Source: JBOGWP01 sp050693875
GTDB taxonomy: Bacteria; Actinomycetota; CADDZG01; JAHWKV01; JBOGWP01
Direction of reading: 5' to 3'
NCBI GenBank assembly: GCA_050693875.1
Contig: JBOGWP010000074.1
Location: forward strand, 1-18,015
Length of the DNA stretch: 18,015 bases
Program-made: the position numbers and the translations under genes
Part shown: positions 6,518-14,195 of the stretch, piece by piece
How positions within the stretch are numbered: position 1 is the stretch's first letter
How the letters are laid out: each line of letters starts with the position of its first letter
Notes under the pieces: model-generated
Databases searched by the model: none
What the model saw: the letters and a program-made list of their open reading frames with translations, nothing else
Told to the model about the DNA's origin: nothing

Positions 6518-9067
6518 ATGTGGAAGGCCACGATCAAGGGGATCCTCGGCCACAAGGTTCGCCTGCTTCTCACCGCGGTGGCGGTGATGCTCGGAGTCGG
6601 CTTCGTCGCCGGGACCTTCGTCTTCACCGACACGCTGAACCGGGTCTTCGACCGGCTCTTCGCCGACGCCTTCCGCGGGATCGACGTCAGCGTGCGGGCC
6701 GCGTCGAGTCTGGACGAGGGATTCGGCCGGCGGGAACGCATTCCGGAGTCGCTGCTCGGGATGCTCGAGCGGCTGCCGGGCGTACGCGAGGCGACCGGCG
6801 CGGTGGCGGGCTTCGCGCAGTTTCTCGGCCGTGACGGCAAGCCGCTCATCTCCGGCGGCGCGCCGACGTTCGCTGCCTCGTGGGACGATGCCGCCGCCCG
6901 CGCCTTCGTGATCCGGTCCGGGAGGCCGCCCCGCGGCGCGGACGAGGTCGCGGTCGACGCCGGAACCGCCCGCCGCGCTCGCTTCCGTGTCGGGGATCAC
7001 ATCCGGCTGCTCGTCCAGGGGGTCCCGGCGGATTTCACCGTGGCCGGGATCGCCGGCTTCGGCGAGGCCGACAACCTCGGCGGCGCCACGTTCGCCCTGT
7101 TCGATCTCGACACGGCGCAGCGGCTGCTCGATGCCGAGGGCCGCCTCGACACCATCGCCGTCAGCGCCGAGCCGGGCGTGTCCGACAGCCAGCTTCGCCG
7201 GCGTGTCGCCGCGGTGCTCCCCCCCGGCGTCGAGGCCGTGACGGCGAGAAGCGCCGCCGAGGAGCAGGCCGGGCGCATCAAGCAGGGGCTCGGCTTCGTC
7301 AAGACCTTCCTGCTCATCTTCGCCGGGATCTCGCTGTTCGTCGGAACGTTCATCATCCAGAACACCTTCCGGATCGTGGTCGCCCAGCGCACCCGCGAGC
7401 TGGCGCTGTTCCGGGCGCTCGGGGCCAGCGCCCAACAGGTGACGGCGATGGTGCTGGTCGAGGCGGCCGCGGTCGGCGTAGTCGCGTCCGCGGTTGGGGT
7501 TGGGGTCGGCGTGGGCCTCGCGGCCGGGCTGCGCGGGATCCTCGAGGCCTTCGGGGGGCAGCTCCCCCAAGGCCCGCTCATCCTGCTGCCGCGAACCGTG
7601 GCGGTGACGCTGGCTCTCGGGACGACCGTCACCGTCATCTCGTCGATCCTCCCGGCGCGGCGAGCCGCCCGGGTGCCGCCGGTTGCGGCGATGCGGGACC
7701 CGGACCCAGCGGCCGACGGTACCGCCGGCCGCAGGCGCATCCTGCTCGGTGGCCTGGCCGCAGCGATGGGGTTGGGCCTGCTCGCCGCCGGGCTCTTCCT
7801 CGAGGTAAAGCGCCCGCAGCCCGTCTACCTCGTGGGCGCCGGGGCCGCGCTCACCTTCATCGGGGTCGCGGTGTTGGGACCGACCTTCGCCCGTCCGGTC
7901 GCCGGCGTGATCGGTGCCCCGTACCCGGCGCTGCTTCGGGTCTCCGGCACCCTCGCCCGGCGCAACGCGATGCGCAGCCCGAGGCGCACCGCTGCGACCG
8001 CGGCCGCGCTCATGGTGGGGCTCGCGCTCGTCAGCCTGGTCTCGATCATGGCCGCCTCGATCCGCAGGACCACCGTGGAGGTGCTCGATGAGAGCTTCCG
8101 CGCCGACCTCGTCATTTCGATCGCCGGCTTCTCGCCGGTGGGATTCAGCCCCCAGATCACCGAGCAGGTCTCGCGCCTGCGCCAGGTGGAGACGGTGACG
8201 GCGGTGCGCAGCAGCACCGGCCCCCCCAACGCCCGGATCGGCGATGACCCCGTGTTCGTAGCCGGGATCGACCCCGCCCTGCTCCCCAAGGTGGTCGAGC
8301 TCTCGGTCGGCCGCGGGAACCTGCGCCGTCTGACCGATGGAGGGGTGGCGGTTCGCCGGCGGGAGGCGACGCGGCGCGAGCTCGCCCTCGGCGACGAGGT
8401 GAAGATCACGTTCACCCGGACCGGCACCCGCAGCTTCCCAGTCGTGGCGATCTGGGATGCCGAGGGCGTGGGGGTGCCGTTCCTCCTCGGACTCGACGCC
8501 TACCGCGAGAACATCGCCGAGCAATCCGAAGCCCAGGCGTTCGTCCGGCTTCGCCGGTCGATCCCGGCCGCGGAGGGGCGCCGGGCGGTCGAGTCGGTGA
8601 CCGACGCCTATCCCAACGTGCAGCTCCAGGACCGCTCCCAGTTTCGGGAGAAGGTGTCGCGCGACGTGAACCGCACCCTCGGAGGCTTCATCGGCCTGCT
8701 GGGGCTGGCGATCGTCATCGCCCTGATGGGGATCGCCAACACCCTCTCGCTCTCGGTGATCGAGCGGACCAGGGAGATCGGAATGATGCGCGCGGTGGGG
8801 ATGAGCCGGCGCCAGGTTCGCCGCATGGTCCGATGGGAGGCGGTGATCATTGCGGTCTTCGGCGCGCTGCTCGGGGTTGCGATCGGGATCTTCTTCGGGT
8901 GGGCCGTCGCCCGGTCGCTGCGGGAGGAGGGGATCAGGCTGGCCGTGCCGATCGGCCAGCTGGCGGGATGGGTTGTCGCGGGAGGCGCCGCCGGTCTGCT
9001 GGCGGCGACGGTCCCCGCCTGGCGGGCCTCACGGCTCGACGTGCTCCGGGCGATCGCCCACGAGTAG
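6518..9067 (+). CDS. ABC transporter permease with two FtsX domains
   Basis: An 849-residue inner-membrane permease. About ten membrane segments can be seen in a 4+2+4 pattern: near 16-36, 262-284, 310-338, 355-380, 406-428, 436-457, 492-514, 722-746, 775-797 and 815-840. The first extracellular region (about 40-255) matches a MacB periplasmic-core-like domain; a second lies at about 515-720. Each half ends in an FtsX domain with the typical TRELALFRALGAS (292-304) and TREIGMMRAVGMSRRQV signatures just after a membrane helix. This is the duplicated-FtsX architecture common in actinobacteria. It follows its ATPase with a 1-nt gap and ends 4 nt before the stop of the convergent small membrane gene, leaving no room for a terminator. 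Substrate unknown; no membrane-fusion protein gene is adjacent. Confidence 0.93.
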   Translation: MWKATIKGILGHKVRLLLTAVAVMLGVGFVAGTFVFTDTLNRVFDRLFADAFRGIDVSVRAASSLDEGFGRRERIPESLLGMLERLPGVREATGAVAGFAQFLGRDGKPLISGGAPTFAASWDDAAARAFVIRSGRPPRGADEVAVDAGTARRARFRVGDHIRLLVQGVPADFTVAGIAGFGEADNLGGATFALFDLDTAQRLLDAEGRLDTIAVSAEPGVSDSQLRRRVAAVLPPGVEAVTARSAAEEQAGRIKQGLGFVKTFLLIFAGISLFVGTFIIQNTFRIVVAQRTRELALFRALGASAQQVTAMVLVEAAAVGVVASAVGVGVGVGLAAGLRGILEAFGGQLPQGPLILLPRTVAVTLALGTTVTVISSILPARRAARVPPVAAMRDPDPAADGTAGRRRILLGGLAAAMGLGLLAAGLFLEVKRPQPVYLVGAGAALTFIGVAVLGPTFARPVAGVIGAPYPALLRVSGTLARRNAMRSPRRTAATAAALMVGLALVSLVSIMAASIRRTTVEVLDESFRADLVISIAGFSPVGFSPQITEQVSRLRQVETVTAVRSSTGPPNARIGDDPVFVAGIDPALLPKVVELSVGRGNLRRLTDGGVAVRRREATRRELALGDEVKITFTRTGTRSFPVVAIWDAEGVGVPFLLGLDAYRENIAEQSEAQAFVRLRRSIPAAEGRRAVESVTDAYPNVQLQDRSQFREKVSRDVNRTLGGFIGLLGLAIVIALMGIANTLSLSVIERTREIGMMRAVGMSRRQVRRMVRWEAVIIAVFGALLGVAIGIFFGWAVARSLREEGIRLAVPIGQLAGWVVAGGAAGLLAATVPAWRASRLDVLRAIAHE

Positions 9068-9071
9068 GGCC

Positions 9072-9227
9072 TCAACCAGGGAGGATCACCTCGACGAGCA
9101 GGCGTCCAAGCTGGAGGACGAGCGGCACGAGGAAGACGATGATCGTCAGGATGGCGAATCGGCGCCGACGCTCGTGGTACGCATCGGGTGAGGTCCGGAT
9201 CCACTCCTCGCGATCCTTGCGCACCAT
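9072..9227 (-). CDS. Small single-pass membrane protein, 51 residues, family not recognised
   Basis: The ATG at 9227 has an excellent ribosome binding site (GGGAGG, 5 nt spacing), which separates this gene from a longer, compositionally meaningless open frame that overlaps rsmA antisense. The protein has a charged N-terminal half (MVRKDREEWIRTSPDAYHER, then Arg-rich) and one hydrophobic helix at about 24-46, FAILTIIVFLVPLVLQLGRL. It ends ILPG. The basic residues before the helix predict an N-in orientation. It sits 106 bp downstream of rsmA on the same strand and may be transcribed with it. I do not recognise a family; a function cannot be given. Evidence for coding is the start context, the helix and the end matched to the neighbouring gene with 4 bp between stops. 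Confidence 0.65.
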   Translation of the reverse strand: MVRKDREEWIRTSPDAYHERRRRFAILTIIVFLVPLVLQLGRLLVEVILPG

Positions 9228-9333
9228 CCCTGCCTCCCGGTCGCCGCCCCCGGCGACGCTCTGCCTGATGAGGGTGGGGCCGACCGACTTGCGTGCCCAT
9301 CCGGCTAGCCTCCCGGATGTGGGGAGGCTGCCC

Positions 9334-10170
9334 TCACCCCGAAGCGCCCAGACGCGACGCCAGGCGGGCAAACTCCTCGAGCCCGAGGTCCTCCGCACGA
9401 GCCGAGGGGTCCACGCCGGCCGCCCGCACCGCCGCCTCGACCTCGTCCGGGGTCCGGCCGAGCCCGGCGGCGAGGGCGTTCCGCACGGTCTTGCGCCGCT
9501 GGCCGAAGGCCGCCCGCACCACGGGCATGATCCTGGCCGGCGCCATCTCGACCGGCGGGGGGCGGCGTCGCAGCCGCACCAGCACCGACTCGACCGCAGG
9601 CGGCGGCCAGAACACCGTGGGCGGGATGCGGGCGAGGATCTCACCCTCGGCATGGAGGGCGACCAGCACGCTGACCGCCCCGTAGGTCCGTGAGCCGGGG
9701 CCGGCGACGAGGCGCTCGCCGACCTCACGCTGGATGGTGACGACCAGGTCGGTGACCTGGGGCACTTCCTCGAGCAGCCGTGCGATCAGCGGCGTGGCCA
9801 CGTTGTAGGGCAGGTTCGAGACCATGCGCCACGAGCCGGCGCCGAGGAGCGAGGCAAGGTCGAGCGCGAGGGCGTCGCCCTGGACGATGTCGACGTTGGG
9901 CGTTTCGGCGAGCACGTCGCGAAGCGGCGCCAGCATTCCTCGATCGAGCTCGACGGCCACCACCCGTCGGGCGTGCTCGGCGAGCGCGAGGGTGAGGGTC
10001 CCGAGTCCGGGCCCGACCTCCAGAACCTGGTCATCGCGGCCGACTCCGGCGAGACGGATGATGCGCCGAGTCGTGTTCGGATCGACGAGGAAATGCTGGC
10101 CGAGGGCCTTCGACGGGCGGACGCCGTGGCGGCGGGCCAGCGCGCGGATCTCGGTGGGCGTAAGGGTCAT
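9334..10170 (-). CDS. rsmA: 16S rRNA (adenine1518-N6/adenine1519-N6)-dimethyltransferase
   Basis: KsgA/RsmA dimethylates two adjacent adenines near the 3' end of 16S rRNA during small-subunit maturation. From the ATG at 10170 it is 278 residues (MTLTPTEIRALARRHGVRPS), the normal length. Diagnostic segments are KALGQHFLVDPNTTRRI (21-37), SAM motif I LEVGPGLGTLTLALAE (50-65), VVAVELDRGML, the catalytic NLPYNVATPL (119-128) and FGQRRKTVRNAL in the C-terminal domain. The frame is open to 10245, but the extra 25 codons lie within the tandem repeat and are not family-like. No strong ribosome binding site precedes the ATG. The neighbour upstream is the G5/RlpA gene, the same order as yabE-(rnmV)-ksgA in Bacillus; no rnmV-like gene is present here. 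Confidence 0.95.
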   Translation of the reverse strand: MTLTPTEIRALARRHGVRPSKALGQHFLVDPNTTRRIIRLAGVGRDDQVLEVGPGLGTLTLALAEHARRVVAVELDRGMLAPLRDVLAETPNVDIVQGDALALDLASLLGAGSWRMVSNLPYNVATPLIARLLEEVPQVTDLVVTIQREVGERLVAGPGSRTYGAVSVLVALHAEGEILARIPPTVFWPPPAVESVLVRLRRRPPPVEMAPARIMPVVRAAFGQRRKTVRNALAAGLGRTPDEVEAAVRAAGVDPSARAEDLGLEEFARLASRLGASG

Positions 10171-10194
10171 GGGCACCAGGATGCCCGCGGATCT

Positions 10195-10270
10195 GCGGGG
10201 CGGCCATCGCCGGGACGCCGGCGCTAGATGCGGCGGGGCGGCCATCGCCGGGACGCCGGCGCTAGATGCG
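10195..10270. repeat. Perfect 38-bp tandem duplication (two units) with hairpin core
   Basis: Units 10195-10232 and 10233-10270 are identical over all 38 bases. Each unit holds, read on the minus strand, a GC-rich stem-loop CGCCGG-CGTC-CCGGCG (6-bp stem, 4-nt loop). The pair occupies most of the 105-bp gap between the G5/RlpA stop (10276) and the rsmA start (10170). The perfect identity indicates a recent duplication or active repeat maintenance. A hairpin here could attenuate read-through or stabilise transcript ends; no T-run follows either hairpin. Confidence 0.9.
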
Positions 10271-10275
10271 GACCC

Positions 10276-11343
10276 CTACCACTCGATCTTGACCCGCAGG
10301 ACCCCTGCGCCGAGCGATGCGATCTCGCGGAACGCGGTGTTGGAGAGGTCGATGATGCGCCCCTCGACGTACGGCCCCCGATCGCGGATCACCACGTTGA
10401 TCGTGCGTCCGTTGCTGAGGTTGGTGACCCGCACGACGGTCCCGAGCGGAAGCGCCGGGTGCGCAGCCCCCAGGCCGGGGAAGTCGTACCACGACGCAAG
10501 CCCCTCGGTGCCGTGCCCGTGCGACGTGAATATCGGCCGCCGAGTGCCGACGAGCGTCACCTCGTCGCGGGGCGGGCGGACCACCTCGGTCGAGAGGAAG
10601 ATGCGCCGCTGCACCTTGCCGTCCTCGTAGAGCACCCGATAGCTGCGCGCCCGCAGGCCCTCGACGCCGCCCGAGCCGCGTTTGGTGATCCCGAGCTCGA
10701 GCTTGTCGGTCTTCTGGACCACCTGCCGGAACGGGATCTTCGAGTAGGTCCGCTCCACGGCCTCCTTCACCCGCACGACGTTGATGGTCGAGCCCGGCTC
10801 CGGGTAGGCGACGATGCTCGGCTCCACGCGGTCGTGGGGGCCGACGGTGATTCCCATCTCCCGCAGCAAGGAGCCCGCGGTGAGCGCGGTGCTCTGCACG
10901 ACCTCGGTCTTCTTGTCGTGCACGACCGTGACCGCGGCGGGCTGGCTCACCACGATGTGCTCACCCGGAGCGACGCGGCTGTCGAGGGCAGGGACGACCC
11001 GGGCGCCCTCGAGGGAGACCTTGGCCTCGGTCAGGATCTCGCCGACGCTCCGGCCGGTCAGGAGGTGGTGGCCGGCATGCCCGTTGACGACGATCGTCAC
11101 CGGCCGTGCCCGGCGAACCTCGATCCGCTGGGTGAGCGGTGACCGCAGCGAGGGGAGAACCCGATCGCGGGGGCCAACACGCACTCCATGGCGGACGAGT
11201 GCCGCGCCGACGGTCGGAGCAAAGGTTGATAGTGCCCGAACGCTCGAGCCGTCGGCGAGAACCACCCGGTTCTCCGCCAAGAAGTACCCGGTCGAGGCTG
11301 CTCCCAGAAGACAGGTGAGCAGCAGTCGCGCGAGTACCTTCAC
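10276..11343 (-). CDS. Secreted DUF348/G5 protein with C-terminal RlpA-like domain
   Basis: A 355-residue envelope protein. Residues 4-22 form a signal or anchor helix. DUF348 repeats occupy about 24-66, 80-120 and 136-178, each with the pattern of a beta strand, a Val-rich core and a ...GV.VGP.DRV.PS ending. A G5 domain follows at about 187-267. The C-terminus (about 281-355) is an RlpA-like double-psi beta-barrel: GLASWYDFPGLGAAHPALPL, GTVVRVTNLSNGRTINVVIR and DRGPYVEGRIIDLS, with the conserved His and Asp of the lytic-transglycosylase-like site. It occupies the yabE/rpfB position between tatD and rsmA, so a role in peptidoglycan remodelling is likely. In Mycobacterium RpfB the catalytic domain at this position is a lysozyme-like Rpf domain instead. 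The start is GTG 11343, without a clear ribosome binding site. Confidence 0.88.
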   Translation of the reverse strand: MKVLARLLLTCLLGAASTGYFLAENRVVLADGSSVRALSTFAPTVGAALVRHGVRVGPRDRVLPSLRSPLTQRIEVRRARPVTIVVNGHAGHHLLTGRSVGEILTEAKVSLEGARVVPALDSRVAPGEHIVVSQPAAVTVVHDKKTEVVQSTALTAGSLLREMGITVGPHDRVEPSIVAYPEPGSTINVVRVKEAVERTYSKIPFRQVVQKTDKLELGITKRGSGGVEGLRARSYRVLYEDGKVQRRIFLSTEVVRPPRDEVTLVGTRRPIFTSHGHGTEGLASWYDFPGLGAAHPALPLGTVVRVTNLSNGRTINVVIRDRGPYVEGRIIDLSNTAFREIASLGAGVLRVKIEW

Positions 11344-11462
11344 TGGCCGGGGAAGTTATCAACTTGGGATTCCATGGGGCAAATTACAAAGGCTGATGAC
11401 GCCTGGCCGGGCTGCAAGTCGAAGCGATTGGGTCAAACGGGCAATCCCCGCGCGCTCCTGAG
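11344..11462 (-). other. 119-bp leader between tatD and the G5/RlpA gene
   Basis: This gap is less GC-rich near the gene start (minus strand TTTGTAATTTG and TTGATAAC). That suggests a promoter or leader for the G5/RlpA gene. No -35/-10 pair with correct spacing was convincing. I looked for a cyclic-di-AMP (ydaO-type) riboswitch, which often precedes such wall-hydrolase genes in actinobacteria, and did not find its conserved segments. Confidence 0.3.
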
Positions 11463-12239
11463 TCAGGCCCCCAGCGGGATAGCGAACACGCGAGACGCAT
11501 TCCGGGTCGTCGCCGCTGCGATCTCCTGCCCCGGCCGCCCGGTCGCCTCCGCCACCGCCGCCCCAACGATGGCGACGAGCCGCGGCTCGTTCGGCTTGCC
11601 GCGGTGGGGGACCGGGGCGAGGTAGGGCGAGTCGGTCTCGACGAGCAGCCGGTCGAGCGGGACCACCTGCGCCGCCTCGCGCAGGGCACCGGCGTTCTTG
11701 AACGAGACGTTGCCGGCGAAGGAGATGTAGCCACCCAGCGACGCCGCCCGTTCCGCGTCCGCCGGCCCTCCCGAGAAGCAGTGGAAGACGAGCCGCTCCG
11801 GGGGTCCCTCGTCCTCGAGGATCACGAGGAGGTCCTCGAGCGCTTCCCGCATGTGGATCACCACCGCCCGGCCGGCGTTCTTCGCGGCGGCGAGCTGTCG
11901 GCGAAACGACTCCCGCTGGATGGGCCGGGGCGACAGGTCGCGGTCGTAGTCGAGGCCGATCTCGCCGATCGCCACCACCCGGTCGTCCTCGGCGAGACGC
12001 AACAGCTCGGCGAGGCCGGCGTCGGTGAGCGAGTCGGCGTTGTGTGGATGCACGCCCACCGCCGCCCATACCCGGGAATGGATGCCGGCGATCTCGACGC
12101 ACCGGCGACTGGTCTCGAGGTCGGTCCCCACCGTCACCATCGCCGTCACCCCCGCCGCGCCGGCGCGCTCGACCGCGCCGCTCGGGTCATCCAGTGCCTC
12201 CAGGTGGCAGTGACTGTCGACCCAGACCGGCCCGTGCAC
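11463..12239 (-). CDS. tatD: TatD family metal-dependent DNase
   Basis: An amidohydrolase-fold 3'-5' exonuclease-type protein (cytoplasmic, two divalent metals) acting on DNA, perhaps in repair. From the GTG at 12239 it has 258 residues, matching the family. Metal ligands are visible in order: VDSHCHLE (His10 and His12), VGVHPHNA, GEIGLDYDRD (Glu), VIHMREA (His), FHCFSGG (His) and LLVETDSPYLAPVPHRGKPN (Asp in TDSP). The frame is open to 12473, but that extension overlaps metG antiparallel-free coding and has no family features. The start lies 8 nt after the metG stop, so metG and tatD are translationally linked, as in Bacillus and Mycobacterium. Confidence 0.94.
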   Translation of the reverse strand: MHGPVWVDSHCHLEALDDPSGAVERAGAAGVTAMVTVGTDLETSRRCVEIAGIHSRVWAAVGVHPHNADSLTDAGLAELLRLAEDDRVVAIGEIGLDYDRDLSPRPIQRESFRRQLAAAKNAGRAVVIHMREALEDLLVILEDEGPPERLVFHCFSGGPADAERAASLGGYISFAGNVSFKNAGALREAAQVVPLDRLLVETDSPYLAPVPHRGKPNEPRLVAIVGAAVAEATGRPGQEIAAATTRNASRVFAIPLGA

Positions 12240-12247
12240 GCGGTGCG

Positions 12248-13816
12248 TCAGGACGCCGCGCCGGTGGCAGCGTCGTCGGCGCGCTCGTCGATGCGCGGGA
12301 AGATCGACTCGCCACGGGCGACCTTGGTTCCGGCTTGCAGGTCTCCCCAGACGATCGCCTTGCCAAGCGGGCGGCCATCCTCGGGCTCGATGCCGAGCTG
12401 AGCTCGGATGCGCCGCGACGCCGCCGGCATCGCCGGCGAAACGAGGATCGAGATGATCCGGATCGCCTCGCACACCGAGTAGAGCACCGTGGCGAGGCGC
12501 GCCTCCTGCCCGGCCTCCTTGGCCAGCTTCCAGGGGGCGGCGCCGTCGATGTAATGGTTCGCCGCCCGCACCAGCTCCATCACCGCGCCGAGTGCGTTCG
12601 CCGGGTCGAGGTTCGCGACCTCACGCTCGAGCTCGCTCGCGGCCTTCGCGGCCGAGCCGGCGAGGCCGCGTTCCGCGTCGCCCTCGTCGGCCGGCTGTGG
12701 GATGACGCCGTCGTGGTACTTGCCCACCATGGCGAGCGAGCGGCTTACGAGGTTGCCGAGGTCGTTGGCGAGGTCGGCGTTGTAGCGCGCCACCATCGCC
12801 TCCCACGAGAACGAGCCGTCCTGCCCGAACGTGCCCTCACGCAGGAAGTAGTAGCGGTAGCCGTCCGACCCGAAGGTGTCGAGCAGCGTGTGGGGGGAGA
12901 TGCCCGTCGCGTTCGTCTTCGACATCTTCTTGCCGCCGACCGTTAGGTAGCCGTGGGCGAAGACGTTGCGCGGAAGCGACACACCCGCCGCCATGAGCAT
13001 CGCCGGCCAGATCACGGCGTGGTGGCGGAGGATGTCCTTGCCGATCAGGTGGTGGTCGGCGGGCCAGATGTCGGTGAAGCGGGCGTCGTCGGCTCCGTAG
13101 CCCACGGCGGTGAGGTAGTTGAGCAGCGCGTCGATCCAGACGTACAGGACGTGCTTCGGGTCCCAGGGAACCGGCACGCCCCACGAGAACGATGTACGGG
13201 TGATCGACAGGTCCTGCAGCCCGCCCTTCACGAACGAGACGACCTCGTTGCGGCGGAATTCGGGGAGTACGAACTCGGGGCGCTCCTCGTACAGCTCGAG
13301 CAGGCGGTCCCGATAGGCGGAGAGGCGGAAGAAGTAGTTCTCCTCGCGGATCGTTTCGACGGGCCGCTCGTGGATCGGGCACAGCCGGCCATCGATGAGC
13401 TCGGACGGCTGATAGAAGGTCTCGCACGACACGCAGTAGAGGCCTTCGTACCAACCGAGGTAGACGTCGCCCGAGTCGTAGAGCCGCTGCCAGAACTCCT
13501 GCACCGGCCGAACGTGGCGCTGCTCGGTGGTCCGAATGAAGTCGTCGTTCGAGATCTCGAGGCGCTCCCAGACCTCCTTCCACCGGGGTACGATCTGGTC
13601 GCACCAGCTCTGAGGGTTGAGTCCTCGCTCCTCGGCGGCTCGGGCCACCTTCTGGCCGTGCTCGTCGGTTCCGGTGAGGAAGAAGACCGCCTCGCCGGCA
13701 AGCCTGCGGTACCGGGCGATGAAGTCGGCGGCCACGGTCGTATAGGCGTGACCGATGTGGGGAACATCGTTCACGTAATAGATGGGAGTGGTGATGTAAA
13801 AGGTGTTGTTCGCCAT
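12248..13816 (-). CDS. metG: Methionyl-tRNA synthetase
   Basis: Charges tRNA-Met, including initiator tRNA. The 522-residue protein has the class I HIGH motif at PHIGH (19-23), GTDEHGQKV (49-57), and KKMSKT for KMSKS (296-301). A single zinc knuckle has Cys128, Cys131, Cys146 and His149 (YCVSC...LCPIH), the one-zinc form known from Thermus-type enzymes. The C-terminal anticodon-binding helical domain is present (LANDLGNLVSRSLAMVGKYH). There is no appended C-terminal tRNA-binding dimerisation domain, unlike the longer Bacillus enzyme. The ATG at 13816 follows GGGGCGAG. It heads the metG-tatD transcription unit and diverges from abrB across 93 bp. Confidence 0.97.
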   Translation of the reverse strand: MANNTFYITTPIYYVNDVPHIGHAYTTVAADFIARYRRLAGEAVFFLTGTDEHGQKVARAAEERGLNPQSWCDQIVPRWKEVWERLEISNDDFIRTTEQRHVRPVQEFWQRLYDSGDVYLGWYEGLYCVSCETFYQPSELIDGRLCPIHERPVETIREENYFFRLSAYRDRLLELYEERPEFVLPEFRRNEVVSFVKGGLQDLSITRTSFSWGVPVPWDPKHVLYVWIDALLNYLTAVGYGADDARFTDIWPADHHLIGKDILRHHAVIWPAMLMAAGVSLPRNVFAHGYLTVGGKKMSKTNATGISPHTLLDTFGSDGYRYYFLREGTFGQDGSFSWEAMVARYNADLANDLGNLVSRSLAMVGKYHDGVIPQPADEGDAERGLAGSAAKAASELEREVANLDPANALGAVMELVRAANHYIDGAAPWKLAKEAGQEARLATVLYSVCEAIRIISILVSPAMPAASRRIRAQLGIEPEDGRPLGKAIVWGDLQAGTKVARGESIFPRIDERADDAATGAAS

Positions 13817-13839
13817 CTCGCCCCATCGAAGATCCGGTT

Positions 13840-13868
13840 TTGATCGCTATCGGAGCCGGGGTTATTAT
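13840..13868 (+). promoter_or_regulatory. Candidate sigma-A type promoter for abrB
   Basis: A -35 box TTGATC (13840-13845) and a -10 box TATTAT (13863-13868) are separated by exactly 17 bp. The -10 matches 5 of 6 consensus bases and the -35 matches 4 of 6. The predicted start of transcription is near 13875, leaving a leader of about 35 nt before the GTG of abrB with GGGAG upstream. The same AT-rich patch read backwards (GATAAT) could serve as the -10 of the divergent metG promoter, so the two may be co-regulated or compete. Confidence 0.55.
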
Positions 13869-13909
13869 CGCCGACTGTCATCCGACTGATCGCCACGGGA
13901 GCGCCACAG

Positions 13910-14188
13910 GTGAAGAGCACCGGGATGTCGCGAAAGGTGGACGACCTCGGGCGCGTGGTGATCCCCGCCGAGATCCGGCGATCGTTCGGCATCAAGGAGG
14001 GCGACTACCTCGACATCTCCGTCGACGAAGATCGGATCCTCTTCACGAAGCGGCAGGACGTGTGCACGTTCTGCCGGTCCAGTCAGGACCTCAAGGAGTT
14101 CAAGGGCAGCCTCGTGTGCGCCACGTGCATCGGCGAGCTGACCGGGGGCCCCGAGGTCCCGGACTGGGAGCCCTTCTCCGAGGCCTGA
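13910..14188 (+). CDS. abrB: AbrB/SpoVT-type transcriptional regulator with C-terminal zinc-ribbon-like tail
   Basis: A 92-residue DNA-binding protein. Residues 1-48 are a swapped-hairpin AbrB domain: MKSTGMSRKVDDLGRVVIPA and EIRRSFGIKEGDYLDISVDE, nearly the same start as Bacillus AbrB. The tail has Cys52-x2-Cys55 and Cys70-x2-Cys73 (VCTFC...LVCATC), a probable zinc knuckle as seen in clostridial-type AbrB proteins. The start is GTG 13910 with GGGAG about 9-10 nt upstream. It is the only cluster gene on the plus strand, diverging from metG and converging on rsmI with a 7-bp gap. In Bacillus, abrB lies at the same place between rsmI and metS. Its targets here are unknown; autoregulation from the shared intergenic region is plausible. 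Confidence 0.92.
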   Translation: MKSTGMSRKVDDLGRVVIPAEIRRSFGIKEGDYLDISVDEDRILFTKRQDVCTFCRSSQDLKEFKGSLVCATCIGELTGGPEVPDWEPFSEA

Positions 14189-14195
14189 TCCGTCT

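Noticed and set aside
6497..8524. 675-codon open frame antisense to the permease
   Set aside because: His/Asp/Arg/Gly-rich shadow of the GC-rich permease codons; no start signal, no domain, and the sense gene is unmistakable.
9228..9728. Long N-terminal extension of the small membrane protein into rsmA
   Set aside because: The strong ribosome binding site before ATG 9227 and the shadow-like Arg/Ser/Pro composition upstream argue for the short form.
10195..10270. CRISPR array
   Set aside because: Only two directly adjacent identical units with no spacers; a tandem duplication.
11344..11462. Cyclic-di-AMP (ydaO) riboswitch before the G5/RlpA gene
   Set aside because: The gap is short and the conserved motifs of this riboswitch were not found by eye; a covariance-model search would decide.
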